64,000 nucleotides of DNA from Sclerotinia nivalis (lineage: Eukaryota > Ascomycota > Leotiomycetes > Helotiales > Sclerotiniaceae): NCBI GenBank assembly GCA_029531795.1, contig JAPEIS010000015.1:744001-808000 (forward strand), given 5' to 3'. The notes beneath the pieces were generated by a model that did not search any database, had not been told where the DNA came from, and worked only from the letters and a program-made list of their open reading frames with translations. The translations under genes and the position numbers were made by a program. The stretch's first letter is position 1. Each line of letters begins with the position of its first letter. Shown piece by piece: positions 47,958-59,882 of the stretch.

Positions 47958-50900
47958 TCGTCTGGTGCTGAGGGGTCTTTGATATGCGTAATAGTGGAGT
48001 TTCGGCGCGATGGCATGAGGAAAATTTATTTTGGGCTGTACGACTATGGATATCTACGCATGTGATTGCTAGTGGCTTTAGCAATAATTTCGTCATCTAG
48101 GAAGGATGATGATGAGAATTAGAAGAGAAAGTCGTTTTTATTTTTCATTCGCTTCCTATTCTCGTGTAATGGGATATTCAAGTTTTCATATTAGTGAATA
48201 CATCCACATGGTTTTCAAAGTTTTGTTGCATGTCTGAATAGCCTGAAGTATAGGCCTGGGGCTTGGACTGTAGGATACGTGGATCTAGGGCGTAGACTTG
48301 ATGGATAATATTTGCATGAGGCTCCGTGAATGTTCGAGTTAGATTGCTAAATTCAGCACTGAACGTTTCATGTACGATTTGCATAATGATATTATATTGA
48401 TCATAATGCGTAGGTAGTTCCTTATCCTATTCTTCACTTGTAAAATGATTTGACGCGTTTGAAGGGCTTGAGTACGGGCTATGACCGTTGGTAGCGTATA
48501 CTGATATTAGGTATCGGAGCACACAGTATTCTTACCTATACAAGAAACCTAGCCATTTCACTTCTCAAGAACCTCAAATTCTAGAGTAAAGAGGAGGGAA
48601 AGTGTAAGAAATCCACAGGTTTTTCATCAATGAGGATTTTTCTTATTTGTAAGTGTTGCTAGTCTACGAGTAGTATATATTTCCAGCAAAACAGCTGCGC
48701 AAATTAAACTCAAACAACTTACTAGGTATATAAAGCACCAAAATGAAATTTCAATTTCTTAAATTATCTATCAGAGACTATAGCTATAGAAATCCCATTA
48801 ATTTCTATTAACAGCAAACGAAAACTGTGTATTGGCTACATAGAAGCATGAGTAACTGGAGGGGTATTTGATCATTCTTTATGAGGTATGGTTTGGGCGT
48901 GCTGGGTATATGGAGCTATGAATTGTAGTGGTAATTAGTAATTCTTTTCGAACGATGAGGAAATGAATAATATCGTATTTGATAGTGATGGAAGAAAGTA
49001 CTATTTTCATTTTTACGGAATATTCGCAGCATCGGGTAGAGAAGAGAACTCTGCTCGTTTAACACCTCGCTTTTTAACTGCATCCTTCCCTCGTATCAAA
49101 ACAAAAAGGACTTCCCTCGAAATCTCGAGTCGCTGCCCTATAGATATCTAAAGATAGTTCCTCTACCATTCTACTTCCTATGAGAGTATGAAACGAGGGG
49201 TTAATAGAAGATTATTGGGCGAAAAGACATGTAGTTATGGAAATTAGACTGAATTATATCTTCAATTACATATCCACCATACAACACGCACTTTGTGCTT
49301 TTTTTTTAATATATTAGATGGCTCACTGGGGAAATTCTGCGCGAGATTCTCAATTTAGGAAATTGAGCTAGGATATGGAAAAGTGGAATATAAAAACTAT
49401 CTTTTGTTCGTCCGTTATCGATATCTTATACTTCATATATATAATTATCAGCACTACCGGGACAAGGGATCGGAAATAGTTGGATTCATCGTGTTGGGTG
49501 GTGGTGGAAGTTGAAGAGTGATAAGTTTTGTTACTTAACTTGTGAGGGGCGTGGTCATGGAGGTTTATGGGGGGAGGGTGTTGGTATTGAAGATATTTTG
49601 CTCCGGCGGTAGTTGTAGTGGTAATGAATGGCAGAGTGATGAGAGTGGAATTCGAATTTCGACAATGAAAAGGAACATAGTGGTGGGTATGCATGATTCT
49701 ATGGTATCGATCAAGTCCAAAAATATCCATAATTCTCCTCTAGAAAGAAGATCCTCTCAATCCACCATAAATCCTATCATCTTACCCTTGCAATGCGAGA
49801 GGTTTCCCCTGCTCCGGAATTGCCTGGTACTGGTCGGCGAACTTACTTTAGATTCAGGACGCAGATTCAGGATTCTTTTATAGGATACTTTTGTGCGATA
49901 TGCTTTCTGGTGCATTCTGGAAGCTCAGATTCTTGAAGGCTCTATGCAATGGAATTTGCGCATCTAGTGTGCTAGATTGAGAGCTTCGCAATTCATAATC
50001 TTTGATGTGATATAAAAGCATCGTCGGTGTAAGTCATTGTTACTTCAAACACCAACAGCTAAGCAATGAACATTTCATTACTGAGAGTTGCGCCATCGAG
50101 GGGAAAAGCTTGATATCGGTGGGTAGTTACCTGACCGGATTAGGCAGAGAGAAATGAGGTCGTGTACTCGAGTAGTTGGAGAAAAATTACAGTTTTCGTT
50201 GGCAATCTATGGTTCATCCATAACAGTAATCGAAAAAAATCAATGAAAAGGGAACTTAAGAACAACAATAGATAAAAACAACTCAGCAGCGACAATAATG
50301 AGATCATAGCCTCCAGAATCCATAAAATTGAGCTGAAGAAAAGGGCCATTTTTTCAATCCCCTGCTATAGTTTCCACATGATAATCCAATACCGCCCAGC
50401 AAGGGCAGCCTTATTTTTCCATGTTCACAGTGCCATCAGGAGGATGAGAGAGAGTAATGAATTGGAGTTTCCTTTATAGATGACATATTCCAAATAAAAT
50501 CTTCACCCAAGAGACCGAAAGACAAGGAGTAATTTTTCTCCTCATGTTCTCGATAGTATACAGAGAGATTAGGTGATTCAGCTTTTTCAAGCTTCGATCT
50601 TCAATCTTAGGTCCTACGTGTATAAAAAGAGTTATTAACAATTAATCATATCGAGTAAAGGTAGGAATAAGAACAGGATTGTCAAGTCGTATGGTCTGCT
50701 TGTGTCCTCGTGGTCGAAATGAAGTTATAATGGCGGTTTATATCAACTCTTCCGAGTTGGTCGGGCTGGAAGAGAACTTGGTTACTTAAAACGCTGTCAA
50801 CGGGTTGTTGATTTCACTATTCGCCAACAAGTATGGGTGGTGACGGTTAAGCTTGAGGAGAAATGCATCGCGATAGTGATAAAAGAAAATAGGTCTTTGG

Positions 50901-53389
50901 CAGCAAGAAGAGCCACTATCTAAGCCAAGATTTCCAGCTTAATTTGCATGAAGAACATCGGCTAATTCTCTAACAACCTTCCTTGCTTCCTCAGCAGCCA
51001 TACTACTGCAGCCTAGACGAACAAATAGGCTGTAGATTAAACCTCCTGCTTGTAGATAAAAAATTTCACTCTGAAGGTGTATTGACCCACCAGCAACGAT
51101 CTCAAAACCTTTCCATAGCTATAGAAATCATACTGTGATTTTCTGGCTCCAATATCCACCCTCTCGTGCTTTCTATACTTACTTCATATATTTCGCTTCT
51201 GGTGGTATGAAAAGAATCAGCCCTATTATATATATTATGTGAATTTGGGGAGTATATAAGGCAGCTCTTTTATTCAGGTGGATTCCTCACAGTGCCTTTT
51301 ATAACAGGTGGTCTAGGACTAATAGGGAGCGAGGAAATATAATGGTGTAGCCTCCAGAACGTTGTTCCAGTAAGGAAAGAATAAACTCTTTCAACTTCTG
51401 AACCGATAGTCAAACCAAGGAAATAGACATTGATATTTAACGCTAATAACAAACCCATACCTCTATATTCAATATAACAATAGAAATAGTATGTAAGATC
51501 TTACATGACAGCAAGAATAAACCAGAGCTCTTTCGAGTCCCAAAGTGCTTTATCCAACCAAAACCCACTCCTTCAAACTAGTGAAAACTTTTCCGTATAT
51601 CGATATCGACGCCCTATCTATCCTCCCCTTCAGCAAAATAAGATTTACCCTGAAGCTTACAGATCTTCCCCCAATCATGAGATCCTACTCAAATCTTTCT
51701 ATGTACACCAACACGACATCCCAGGTTTTATATTAGAGGAAATCAAATATTAATACTGCTAAATATACATTCAACCTAGCATCTCCGTTCCTTCCTCCAC
51801 CTCCTCCTATCTGAAAAAACTATACTGGTATATATAAAACGCCGGCCTATTTACAAGCATCTCGAATCTCCAAGTAAAAAAATGCAACCTTAATTCTTTA
51901 GATATTCAAGAGATACAGTGACTTTAAACAAAATCGTTCGTATCCCGTGTATATGCGTGTAGGGTGAAATTACATTAGCTTAATTGATATAGTGTCAGAT
52001 GTGGAAAAGTTAGGGGATTTATTGACGATGATTTGGGAAATGTAATGGAGAAAATAACGATTAGTGATGATAATATAGACAGGGGCGTTCCAATCTCATT
52101 GCGTATTCTTGCGTGGTATGTATTGACATTGATATTGATGATGATGATGCGTGGTTGAGATAATTACTGGGATAAGAATAAAATAAGAGTATAAAACTGA
52201 AGCCGAGTTTGAAGTCCACAAATGAATTTTCATATCGGCATCCTAGTGCTGTTGTATAATGATATTTTATGATTCAGGCTAAGAAATAGGAAATCTATGA
52301 AGTAGATTATTCTACACTCAAGGTGGAACAAAATACAAGTTGACACAGTAGGAATGTAGAGAAAATGAGAAGAGAACGGCATATGTATTTGCGCTGTTTG
52401 GATAATGGACAAAAGGAAGTCTAGCTGAAGGTCAACTATAAGTTTGTGAGCCCGTCATCTCCTTGTGTATAGTATAATGGTATCCCATCCGTCTTATCCG
52501 CATCTCTATTGATCCATCCGAAGATTCCACCAATTCTTTCTGACATCAGCAATCAATTTAGAAATATTGTTTTATGGCCAGCGCAGGAACTGCCAGTCTC
52601 CATATCAAAGTCCTGCTTTCCTTCTTGTGCTGTTTGTAAAGCCTCACTGTAGATTTCGAATACTGCAGACGTTGAAGGAACGCAAAGGGGTTTCTCCGAT
52701 GGTAGGAGGTGATGAGATCTGATACCATGGAAGATATGATGATGTCGCGTGGGTGCTGTACAATTGTGGTCGTAACGGTCTAAGCGACTTTTCCTTCCTT
52801 CAATCGTTGAGTTCTGAATTAATTGGTGCACTAAGTGCGGAATCAGAGCCATGCGTACACCAACTGCGATGACCTTAGGACGTTCATCGGCGTAAATAAT
52901 ATCTGCATCGCGCTTATTCTGCCGAGATCTTTTAAAAAGCAGGAAAATTGAGGGTAAACCAGCTCCAGAACACATGCTTTTACAGTTCCCTAAGCCTTTG
53001 AAGTGATAGTGGCCCGACTATCTATGCAGATCAACGTAGGTTTCTGATTCGAGGCCATGTTCTCCGAGGCCGTGACCTGATCGTGGATCATTCTTTATCG
53101 GTCTGGTGCATTGCAGCGCTGGAACTCCACGTTCGAAGACATATCTTTCGACTTAAGATCGAAGTAGACGCCATAAGTAAAGCAAGTCGTCACAACCCAG
53201 CACCAAAAATCTTACACAAGTGTAAAGCCGTGTGCCAAGCATGAGATCCTCGGGGATGAGTGGCACTCTCATCCAGAATATCAATCATAGACATCGCACC
53301 ACATTTCGGCATCGTATATTCCGATCTCAATCCAATGAAACATGAACACTTATCCCCAGCCAAGAACCAGGGAGATGTGTACCTCAAGC
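47958..53389. other. Long gene-poor AT-rich region
   Basis: About 5.4 kb with no gene I can support. Frames at 48178-48384, 48963-49151, 49368-49883, 51270-51753 and 52553-52975 are short, lack motifs and have no obvious splice partners. The 52553-52975 minus frame (140 codons) is the longest and could be part of a gene or relic with pieces up to 53399. A short minus frame at about 50948-51010 reads AAEEARKVVRELADVLHAN, which is protein-like, but I could not connect it to an upstream exon. Confidence 0.4.
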
Positions 53390-53557
53390 TCAAACCCATT
53401 CGTTAGCCCACTGCATTTCCAAATCTCTCCGCGTTGGTAAGGCTCTAACAGTCGTCCAGATCTTAAGTAGAACTGATATAATGATCAAAAATGCAATGAA
53501 CATCAAAACTCCAGAGTTGACGACGAAGAAGCCGGGAATAATATCAATGTTATCCAT
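53390..53557 (-). CDS. Candidate 55-residue single-span membrane peptide
   Basis: ATG at 53557 to TGA at 53390. The sequence starts MDNIDIIPGFFVVNSG, then has a 20-residue hydrophobic segment (VLMFIAFLIIISVLLKIW), then a basic/charged tail (ALPTRRDLEMQWANEW). The plan is that of a small tail- or signal-anchored membrane protein. The next frame to the left (53399-53190) is in another phase, so this could be the first exon of a longer gene whose splice I could not settle. Openness over 56 codons alone is weak evidence. Confidence 0.3.
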   Translation of the reverse strand: MDNIDIIPGFFVVNSGVLMFIAFLIIISVLLKIWTTVRALPTRRDLEMQWANEWV

Positions 53558-53819
53558 TTTCGATAAGTCGTTGATGTTGGATGGTGATGTTAGGCTGTCT
53601 CTTTCGAGTTGGGTTGAAATGAGGGGTAGAAGAAGGTGGAGCTTGGCGTGTGTTTGATTTCTTTGTACTGTTGTAGTTGCAGTTATAATATTCAGGAAAA
53701 TACTTTTGCGAATGAAAGAAATCGGAGGTAGATAATTATCAACGATGTAGATGAGTGGAGTATATATAAGAGGTCTTTTTAAAAATGATGAAGGAATCCT
53801 TAATCGTAGGAATGCTGTA
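53558..53819. other. Intergenic
   Basis: Upstream DNA of the 53390-53557 frame; no gene. Confidence 0.4.
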
Positions 53820-54158
53820 CTTATCTACGTTTCTACGATAGTAGGCATTTTAAATTAAATAAATATTTTAAATTGAATAATGTGAGTTTATAACAAAACT
53901 CTACAACCATCTGTATCAAGATTAGAGCAAGAGTAAAAGCAGTGAAGTGAAACCTTATCGACTTCAATAATGAGGTTATGATGGGAATAATATAAGAGAA
54001 TAGAAAACTTTGATCTAGTCTACTCGAGTATATACCCTGACAATCTAAAAGCTATTCGGCCACATATATTTTCTCTACTAGAAGCCATACTATTTAATTT
54101 AAAATATTTATTTAATTCAAAATATCTACCTCGGTACTGCCGCATAAAGGTAGATCAG
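53820..54158. repeat. Probable MITE with imperfect terminal inverted repeats
   Basis: About 65 bases at the left end (from CTTATCTACGTTTCTACG through AAATTAAATAAATATTTTAA to about 53880) match, imperfectly, the reverse complement of the right end (about 54088-54158, ending GGTAGATCAG). The inner 38 bases of the arms agree at most positions. The body of about 200 bases has no coding frame. No clear target duplication was found, so the exact ends are uncertain. Confidence 0.45.
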
Positions 54159-57100
54159 AAAGATATTCCCTCCCGCAATTAAGTAAGATACATATAATAT
54201 AAAATTATAACCCAACAACATTGTATAGTGGATCAAGACGATCGCGCTTGCCAATATATCAAAGGAATTCGAATTAATGTATCAAGCTTTATGTCCTGCC
54301 CCATGAAGCGCTACACAGACCAGAAATGGGTACGTTTGAGGGCTGAAGCACGTTCTCGAGTTTTAGTTAGCACCAGTCTCACAACAATAAAAATGGCAAA
54401 ATGAATGATAGATTGGTGTTGGATTATCAGAGGAAGTGTTTGAATGAAACAAAATCGAAAAGTCTGGAATTCTTTTTAATTCACTTCATTCCGAATTTCC
54501 CGTTGCTACTCACAATGGAATGAATGGGATTATTTAAAGAATGTTTGCGAATGGGGAATGTCTTACTTACCCAAATAAGAAATAGGGAGGTAACCTAATT
54601 GTCCATTCCCGATTCTTCCATTGTTGTTTGCGCCTTGCTCTACACAACATATTTTACCTCATACATTACACAGCAATGCCTCAATCCAAGCATCAATGTG
54701 TTCCGCGTTAAGAAAGCTGGAGCCTCATCTCCATTCTTCCGGCTTACAATCATCTTTGTTGTGAAGTGGAGAATTGAGGGGAAATGAAGCACGGTAAATT
54801 GATTGGTCGATTCTTTCGTACTCGTAGCTGCCAATGCGTTTAACGTCTAAATCAGTCTAGTTGAAGGATTTAGTTCATGTTTCTTCGATTTAGACTTTGT
54901 GGGGCGCGTATGAACGAAAGTATATAGATTAGCGCCGATTAAGTGGGAAGCCTTATTGGCGCTTATTAGTGTTTTGGGAGATCCTACCCGAATACTATTT
55001 TTAATAAATCTGGTAGATCTGAAACACTTATTATAAGTCTAACAAGAAATCCAAGTTTCTGGTAGCATAAGACTGCTATTTGCTACATATATTATTGTCC
55101 GACTCAAGTAAAATTGATATCATTAAGTAGAATGATGACATGCGAATTCTCTCCACCTTCGACGTAAGTGTCTTTCATTTAGAAGGGGCTGCGGTAAAAG
55201 GAATTCTAGAAAGCGTTGCTAATTAACGGAGATAGAAGACCAATTCATCTGCCAGATTTCCATCCTTGTAGGGCCGCCAGCGATCCACAAACCCACCAAA
55301 AATAAAATCAAGCAATTCGATGCGTGGATCACTGAAAGTCCTTATTTCGCACGATACCCAAGTCATAATCGGTCAGGCATTCTACATTCTATCAGCAACG
55401 GCCGGCTCCACACTCCCGGTACTTCCAGAACATATTAACTTTCTCTCTGATCGGTGTTGGTAAATGAAGCTCGAAAACACCCAACCCCTGGAAACCTCGC
55501 AAATAAGTGGTGCTCCTCACCTTGCCTTTTTCGTAGCGATCTTGTTAATGGGATAGCTATACATATATTAATTTAATTTCGAATTATTTGTTTATTTTGG
55601 GAGATTCTCGCCCAGAAAGGTGTAAGCGACGATCGAAATGACAACGCTTCTACCACACAGTGATCTATCCTTGTCTCGTTACGTTGCCAATTCCTGGGCA
55701 TCGTCGAATCCGTAGGGATTTGGGATTTTTCCGATGCCGACGCGTGTGCTTAAATATCGGACATTCAATGAACCGAAGACGAGGGAATTTTCTGCTTAAT
55801 AGTTTGGGTAATTATGTTAAGGAGAAAGGAGCTGGAACTGTATCCTTGGATGCAGCAATAGCGGAATTGGGAGATATGTTGTTGGCTAGGGAAGGGAAGT
55901 AAGGTATGGGATTGAGATCCGAGATCTGTGTTCGAATTTCTGATATAGAAAGTGGATGAAAACATGATAACTTCTAATCGGCCTGCGAATTGAGGGAAGA
56001 GTGCACACGAAGTTGGAGCCATGATTTCGTCATGTATCTATCCATTTTCGAGCGGCAGCTTCTACGTGACGATAAGATGCCAAAGAGTCGACGAGAACCA
56101 AATAAGCCGTGCTATACACCAGTCGTTGACGTTCTACGAGAACCCATCTGAGCCCTTCTCCCATTTACCGACTTGCAAATGCTTGACTGAACATGATTTG
56201 CGAAAGTCTTAAGAGTGTGGTTTCCCAGTATTCCGAATACAAACCAGTGACTGTTAATCAAAGATTGTAGTGGCTCGCCAAGCTATATCGATACTTGTTA
56301 CACCTTCCTAACCCCAGCGAGGTATTCAGCAAGTCCAAAGGCGGGGAAGAAATTTTGTTTGGGTCCGAAAAGAAACACATTCTGTCAGGGTATGGCGAAT
56401 TTTGTGGCATGGTGTAATAGCAAGATACCTAACCATAATATCAGGACATATATTCGTGAACAAACTCTCCAAATGGTCTCCCAAAATTCGTCAACAACCG
56501 ATGAAAAGTTAGTGGAAGACTCCCACTAGAAGTAAATACAGAATCCCCCGAGTACCTCAGTTTTCATCCTAATATTTTGATTCCTTAAAAGAACCAAACC
56601 TTGAAACTTATATTTGCTTCGAGTCTCCATTCTAGGCCAGCAACATGGACAAGTATACATATTGTTGAATGATTGTACAATATTTATTGCGGCTAACGAT
56701 GCCTCTGTGATATTAAAGCTTGTGATGCAAGCAGTGAACAAACTCCACTTTGTGGAAGAAAAGTGTATTCACCCGCTAATAGGCCTCCTAAAAACTGCTT
56801 CCTTGACAGTGCGGGTGAAGTATTAGTGTCCGAGAATGAAATATCATCAATGATGATGGACCGCCAGCTATTGTCTAGCTGAAATTGGGACAACTTGGAG
56901 AGGTTGTGTATAATAGGGCTTAATCGGAAGTATCTGAAAACTCGAATCAGCCCACCACAATTTTTAGGAACATGATTCCAGCCTGGAATGCCCACATCTC
57001 GGAGTCCGATCACTCCAAAGGGCAAACAAGATTAATTCAGAAATCCAACTCCGATGCGATGTTGATAAATGGATACGATCCCGTTTAGGATGACAAATAC

Positions 57101-58886
57101 CAGAAAAACCAACCCCTAGTTGACGTCCCCGACTTTCGATCTTTACACAGAACTAGTCAACATCAACTGAGTGAGAATTTTCCCAAATGATGATCTCCCT
57201 GTTTGAAACTTCAAGCGAGCAGTTCATATCATTAAAAAGTGAATATCAGATGTTGAGCCTTGGTATATCTTGCAATATGAGCAACAAGACCAATAAATAT
57301 ACAAGATGTTTTCCACACCACTCTAGAACTGTCTGGTTGGGGTACCAGTGCACTTGCCCATAAGCTTGTCGACGACGATTGTGATAACGAGGTATCAGTC
57401 TTTACTATTTCCAATTCACAATACCTTCGTGGGTACTGATGAAGGCAAAATCATTGAATATGGAGCAGTGTGTCCAATAGTCTTGCCATGTTCCGTCCTG
57501 ACGATTATCTGGATGGTTAATCTGTAATATTATTGGATTACATAGACTACTGGAAAAGTTTAGACTAGATGTTTTAAAAGTCTAGGTTGCACATTAGAGT
57601 TTTTAATATTAGATTATCTAAAGTCAATCGTATAATATTTTTCAAAATATTCCCATATTTCGAGGTTGTAATGGAATTGAAAAATCGAAGATATAATATT
57701 TTCGAAGATAATAGTTAATCTGAACTTTTACTAAACTAATATCAAATGATTAATACACTGTTTCTATGGATTTAAGTTTTACTCTTTGATTTCAAGCTTC
57801 CTATGGCGAGGAGGTACCCAGGAACTATATATTTCCATAGACCGGAAGTAATGCTAGACTTTCACCATTCATATCAAAATAGACCATGATGTTGGGAATA
57901 CATGGTGTATTTCCAAGGCAAAGGAGGCGATTTATGCTTCTATTCGAAGCATATCATGGAACTTCGTTAAGGTTAATTGTCGAGTCGAAACCCAAGATAA
58001 TCCTGAGGTGAAAAATGTAGCGCTCAAGTAATCTTATCTTCTATTTTTTCACGTATCAATAAACATACCACTGCAACCATGGAAGCGCAAGCCCTTGAAG
58101 AGGTCAGAACACCGAAAAGAAAACAAGTATCCCAATACGAGTCCAGATTCTTGGCGTTCAAACCTAAGACTCACATGTAACAGTCACGTGTTTATCATAA
58201 TAACTATCACATTTCATATTTCGGAGATCTTTCTCCGTCTTTGCATTTGGAAAAATTTGATTTGATGTTCAGCTCCTGTATTGATTGTTTTGCAAGACAT
58301 GTTGAAATTGGAGACTGTTTATTTTGTCCATGAGCCGAGATAACCATATTAGAGCTTCAGCGCATAGAACGAGATAGAACGAGATAGAAGAATATTGATA
58401 TCTTGTAGAGAATGTATCTTGTAGAGAATGAGAATGGAAAGATAATGTCAAGGTTATAAGGAGAGCTTGCGTAATCAATGCTAGGATTAAAACAAATATA
58501 TTTTCATTAACTCTTTGAGTTGCTTTCGTCGTGAAGTCATAACCATCATTGTTCCATATCCCCATTTTCTCCATTAATCCCAACCGTAAATACCAGCTTA
58601 TACATAAAAGTGCTCTGCAATGATAGCATAAGCTTCAGAGCAAAGATTAGTATAATTTCATGATACTTCAACAGGCAGACCTCTTAATCAAATGCAAATG
58701 TTTCCGTGACCACCTTTTTTTTCCTAACCGACCTTTTTTGTGTAGCCAAGTCAAAGGAAAAGTACAAAAAACCAATATCTAAGCCGCCCATTTTAGTGTT
58801 CATACCTCATTCCAACACACAGTCATGATCGTCAATCATTGTCCGTGAAGCCATTCGCACAAAGGAAATGTTCATTCGCTTGATAT
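54159..58886. other. Long gene-poor AT-rich region
   Basis: About 4.7 kb without a supported gene. A plus frame at 55768-55902 ends in a helical, protein-like run (SLDAAIAELGDMLLAREGK) and may be the remnant of a gene, but upstream it is not continuous with anything recognisable. Bases 57530-57780 are very AT-rich with many TA steps, as in RIP-mutated DNA. Confidence 0.4.
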
Positions 58887-59882
58887 TCATGAAAGACGTC
58901 GTTCGGAAGGTACGTGGGGCTTCTTGCTGAAAATTCCCTTTACGGCCTCACAAGCTTCGCTTGCACTTCTTCTAAATCCACCTGATCTTCTTCGCTTTTC
59001 TTCGCCCCCATTCTTATTTGAGCTTCCTCCGTTCGAACGAAACTTTTCAAACATCTCCTCGATAGCTTTCGCCATCTTGCTTGGGGAATTCTCATCTTCG
59101 TCATCAGAATCGGTTTCGAATTCCGATTTCAAGACTAAAGGCGTAGAAGAGTTGCAATGGGGTAAAGGAGGGTGTGTGTGACGATAGCTGGCGGGGACGT
59201 ATGATCCAGGGAGTGGGTGGTTGATGTTTGTGAAGGAACTGAGATTGGATGGCGTGTTCGGTTGCGAAGGAGTAGTTTGCGCACGAGCGCGGCCATTAGA
59301 ACGATTAGGACGCGAATCGAGCCGTTCAGGCCAAGGCTGGCTAGGCCAGGATTTGTGAGTTGGGTGTTGTTTGTACTTTTGAGATGCTCGTGGTGTTGTT
59401 GTCGGGAATAGTGAATAGACGGGATGAGGGACGGGAGGTGGTGGAGGAGGAGGCGGTAGGTAATCTGACTCTGCGTGGAAGTATCGATTCCAGACTTCTT
59501 CTTCTTCTTTCTGCGGAGGATAGCTTGAGGTTGATGATGAATAATAAGATGACGGATCGTCGTCAGAACAGGACTCGGAGTCAGACGCCTCAAAGAGATC
59601 TTCCATCATACCCGGGTCCGTTTCGACTAGCGAAAGTCGTTGCCAGTTCTTTGCCGAAAGCTGGAATTGTTCATCTTGAAGCGAGTCTTCGTGAGCTTTT
59701 GACCAGCCATTGAAAGTAGTTGAAGAGTTTTCGTAAGGTTTACTGATATCTGACTTTGAGATGACCATTGTGGATGATGATAATAACCAACCGTTGCATG
59801 AATCATTGCGTGGAGACAGCGCAATCATATCATTATCGATAGGAAGGCACTCGCCGAAGTATCCGTTGCTAGAAGCACGCAT
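58887..59882 (-). CDS. Disordered acidic/proline-rich fungal protein (331 aa)
   Basis: A single exon of 331 codons, ATG in context (acgcattc on the plus strand, reverse GAATGCGTG). The N-terminal 110 residues are mixed, followed by an acidic Ser-rich patch (EASDSESCSDDDPSSYYSSS). Then come EEEEVWNRYFHAES, a polyproline run (YLPPPPPPPPVPHP) and a long Pro/Ser/Asn-rich linker. The last 70 residues are more ordered: FETDSDDEDENSPSKMAKAI, then EEMFEKFRSN, then RRRSGGFRRSASEACEAVKG and IFSKKPHVP, a basic helix. This C-terminal part looks conserved and may be the functional piece. Family not recognised; a signalling or cytoskeletal adaptor would be speculation. Confidence 0.65.
   Translation of the reverse strand: MRASSNGYFGECLPIDNDMIALSPRNDSCNGWLLSSSTMVISKSDISKPYENSSTTFNGWSKAHEDSLQDEQFQLSAKNWQRLSLVETDPGMMEDLFEASDSESCSDDDPSSYYSSSTSSYPPQKEEEEVWNRYFHAESDYLPPPPPPPPVPHPVYSLFPTTTPRASQKYKQHPTHKSWPSQPWPERLDSRPNRSNGRARAQTTPSQPNTPSNLSSFTNINHPLPGSYVPASYRHTHPPLPHCNSSTPLVLKSEFETDSDDEDENSPSKMAKAIEEMFEKFRSNGGSSNKNGGEEKRRRSGGFRRSASEACEAVKGIFSKKPHVPSERRLS

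Noticed and set aside
50948..51458. Short helical frame near 50950-51010 as part of a conserved small protein (MOZART1 or KEOPS-like)
   Set aside because: Only about 20 residues are protein-like and no upstream exon matching those families was found.
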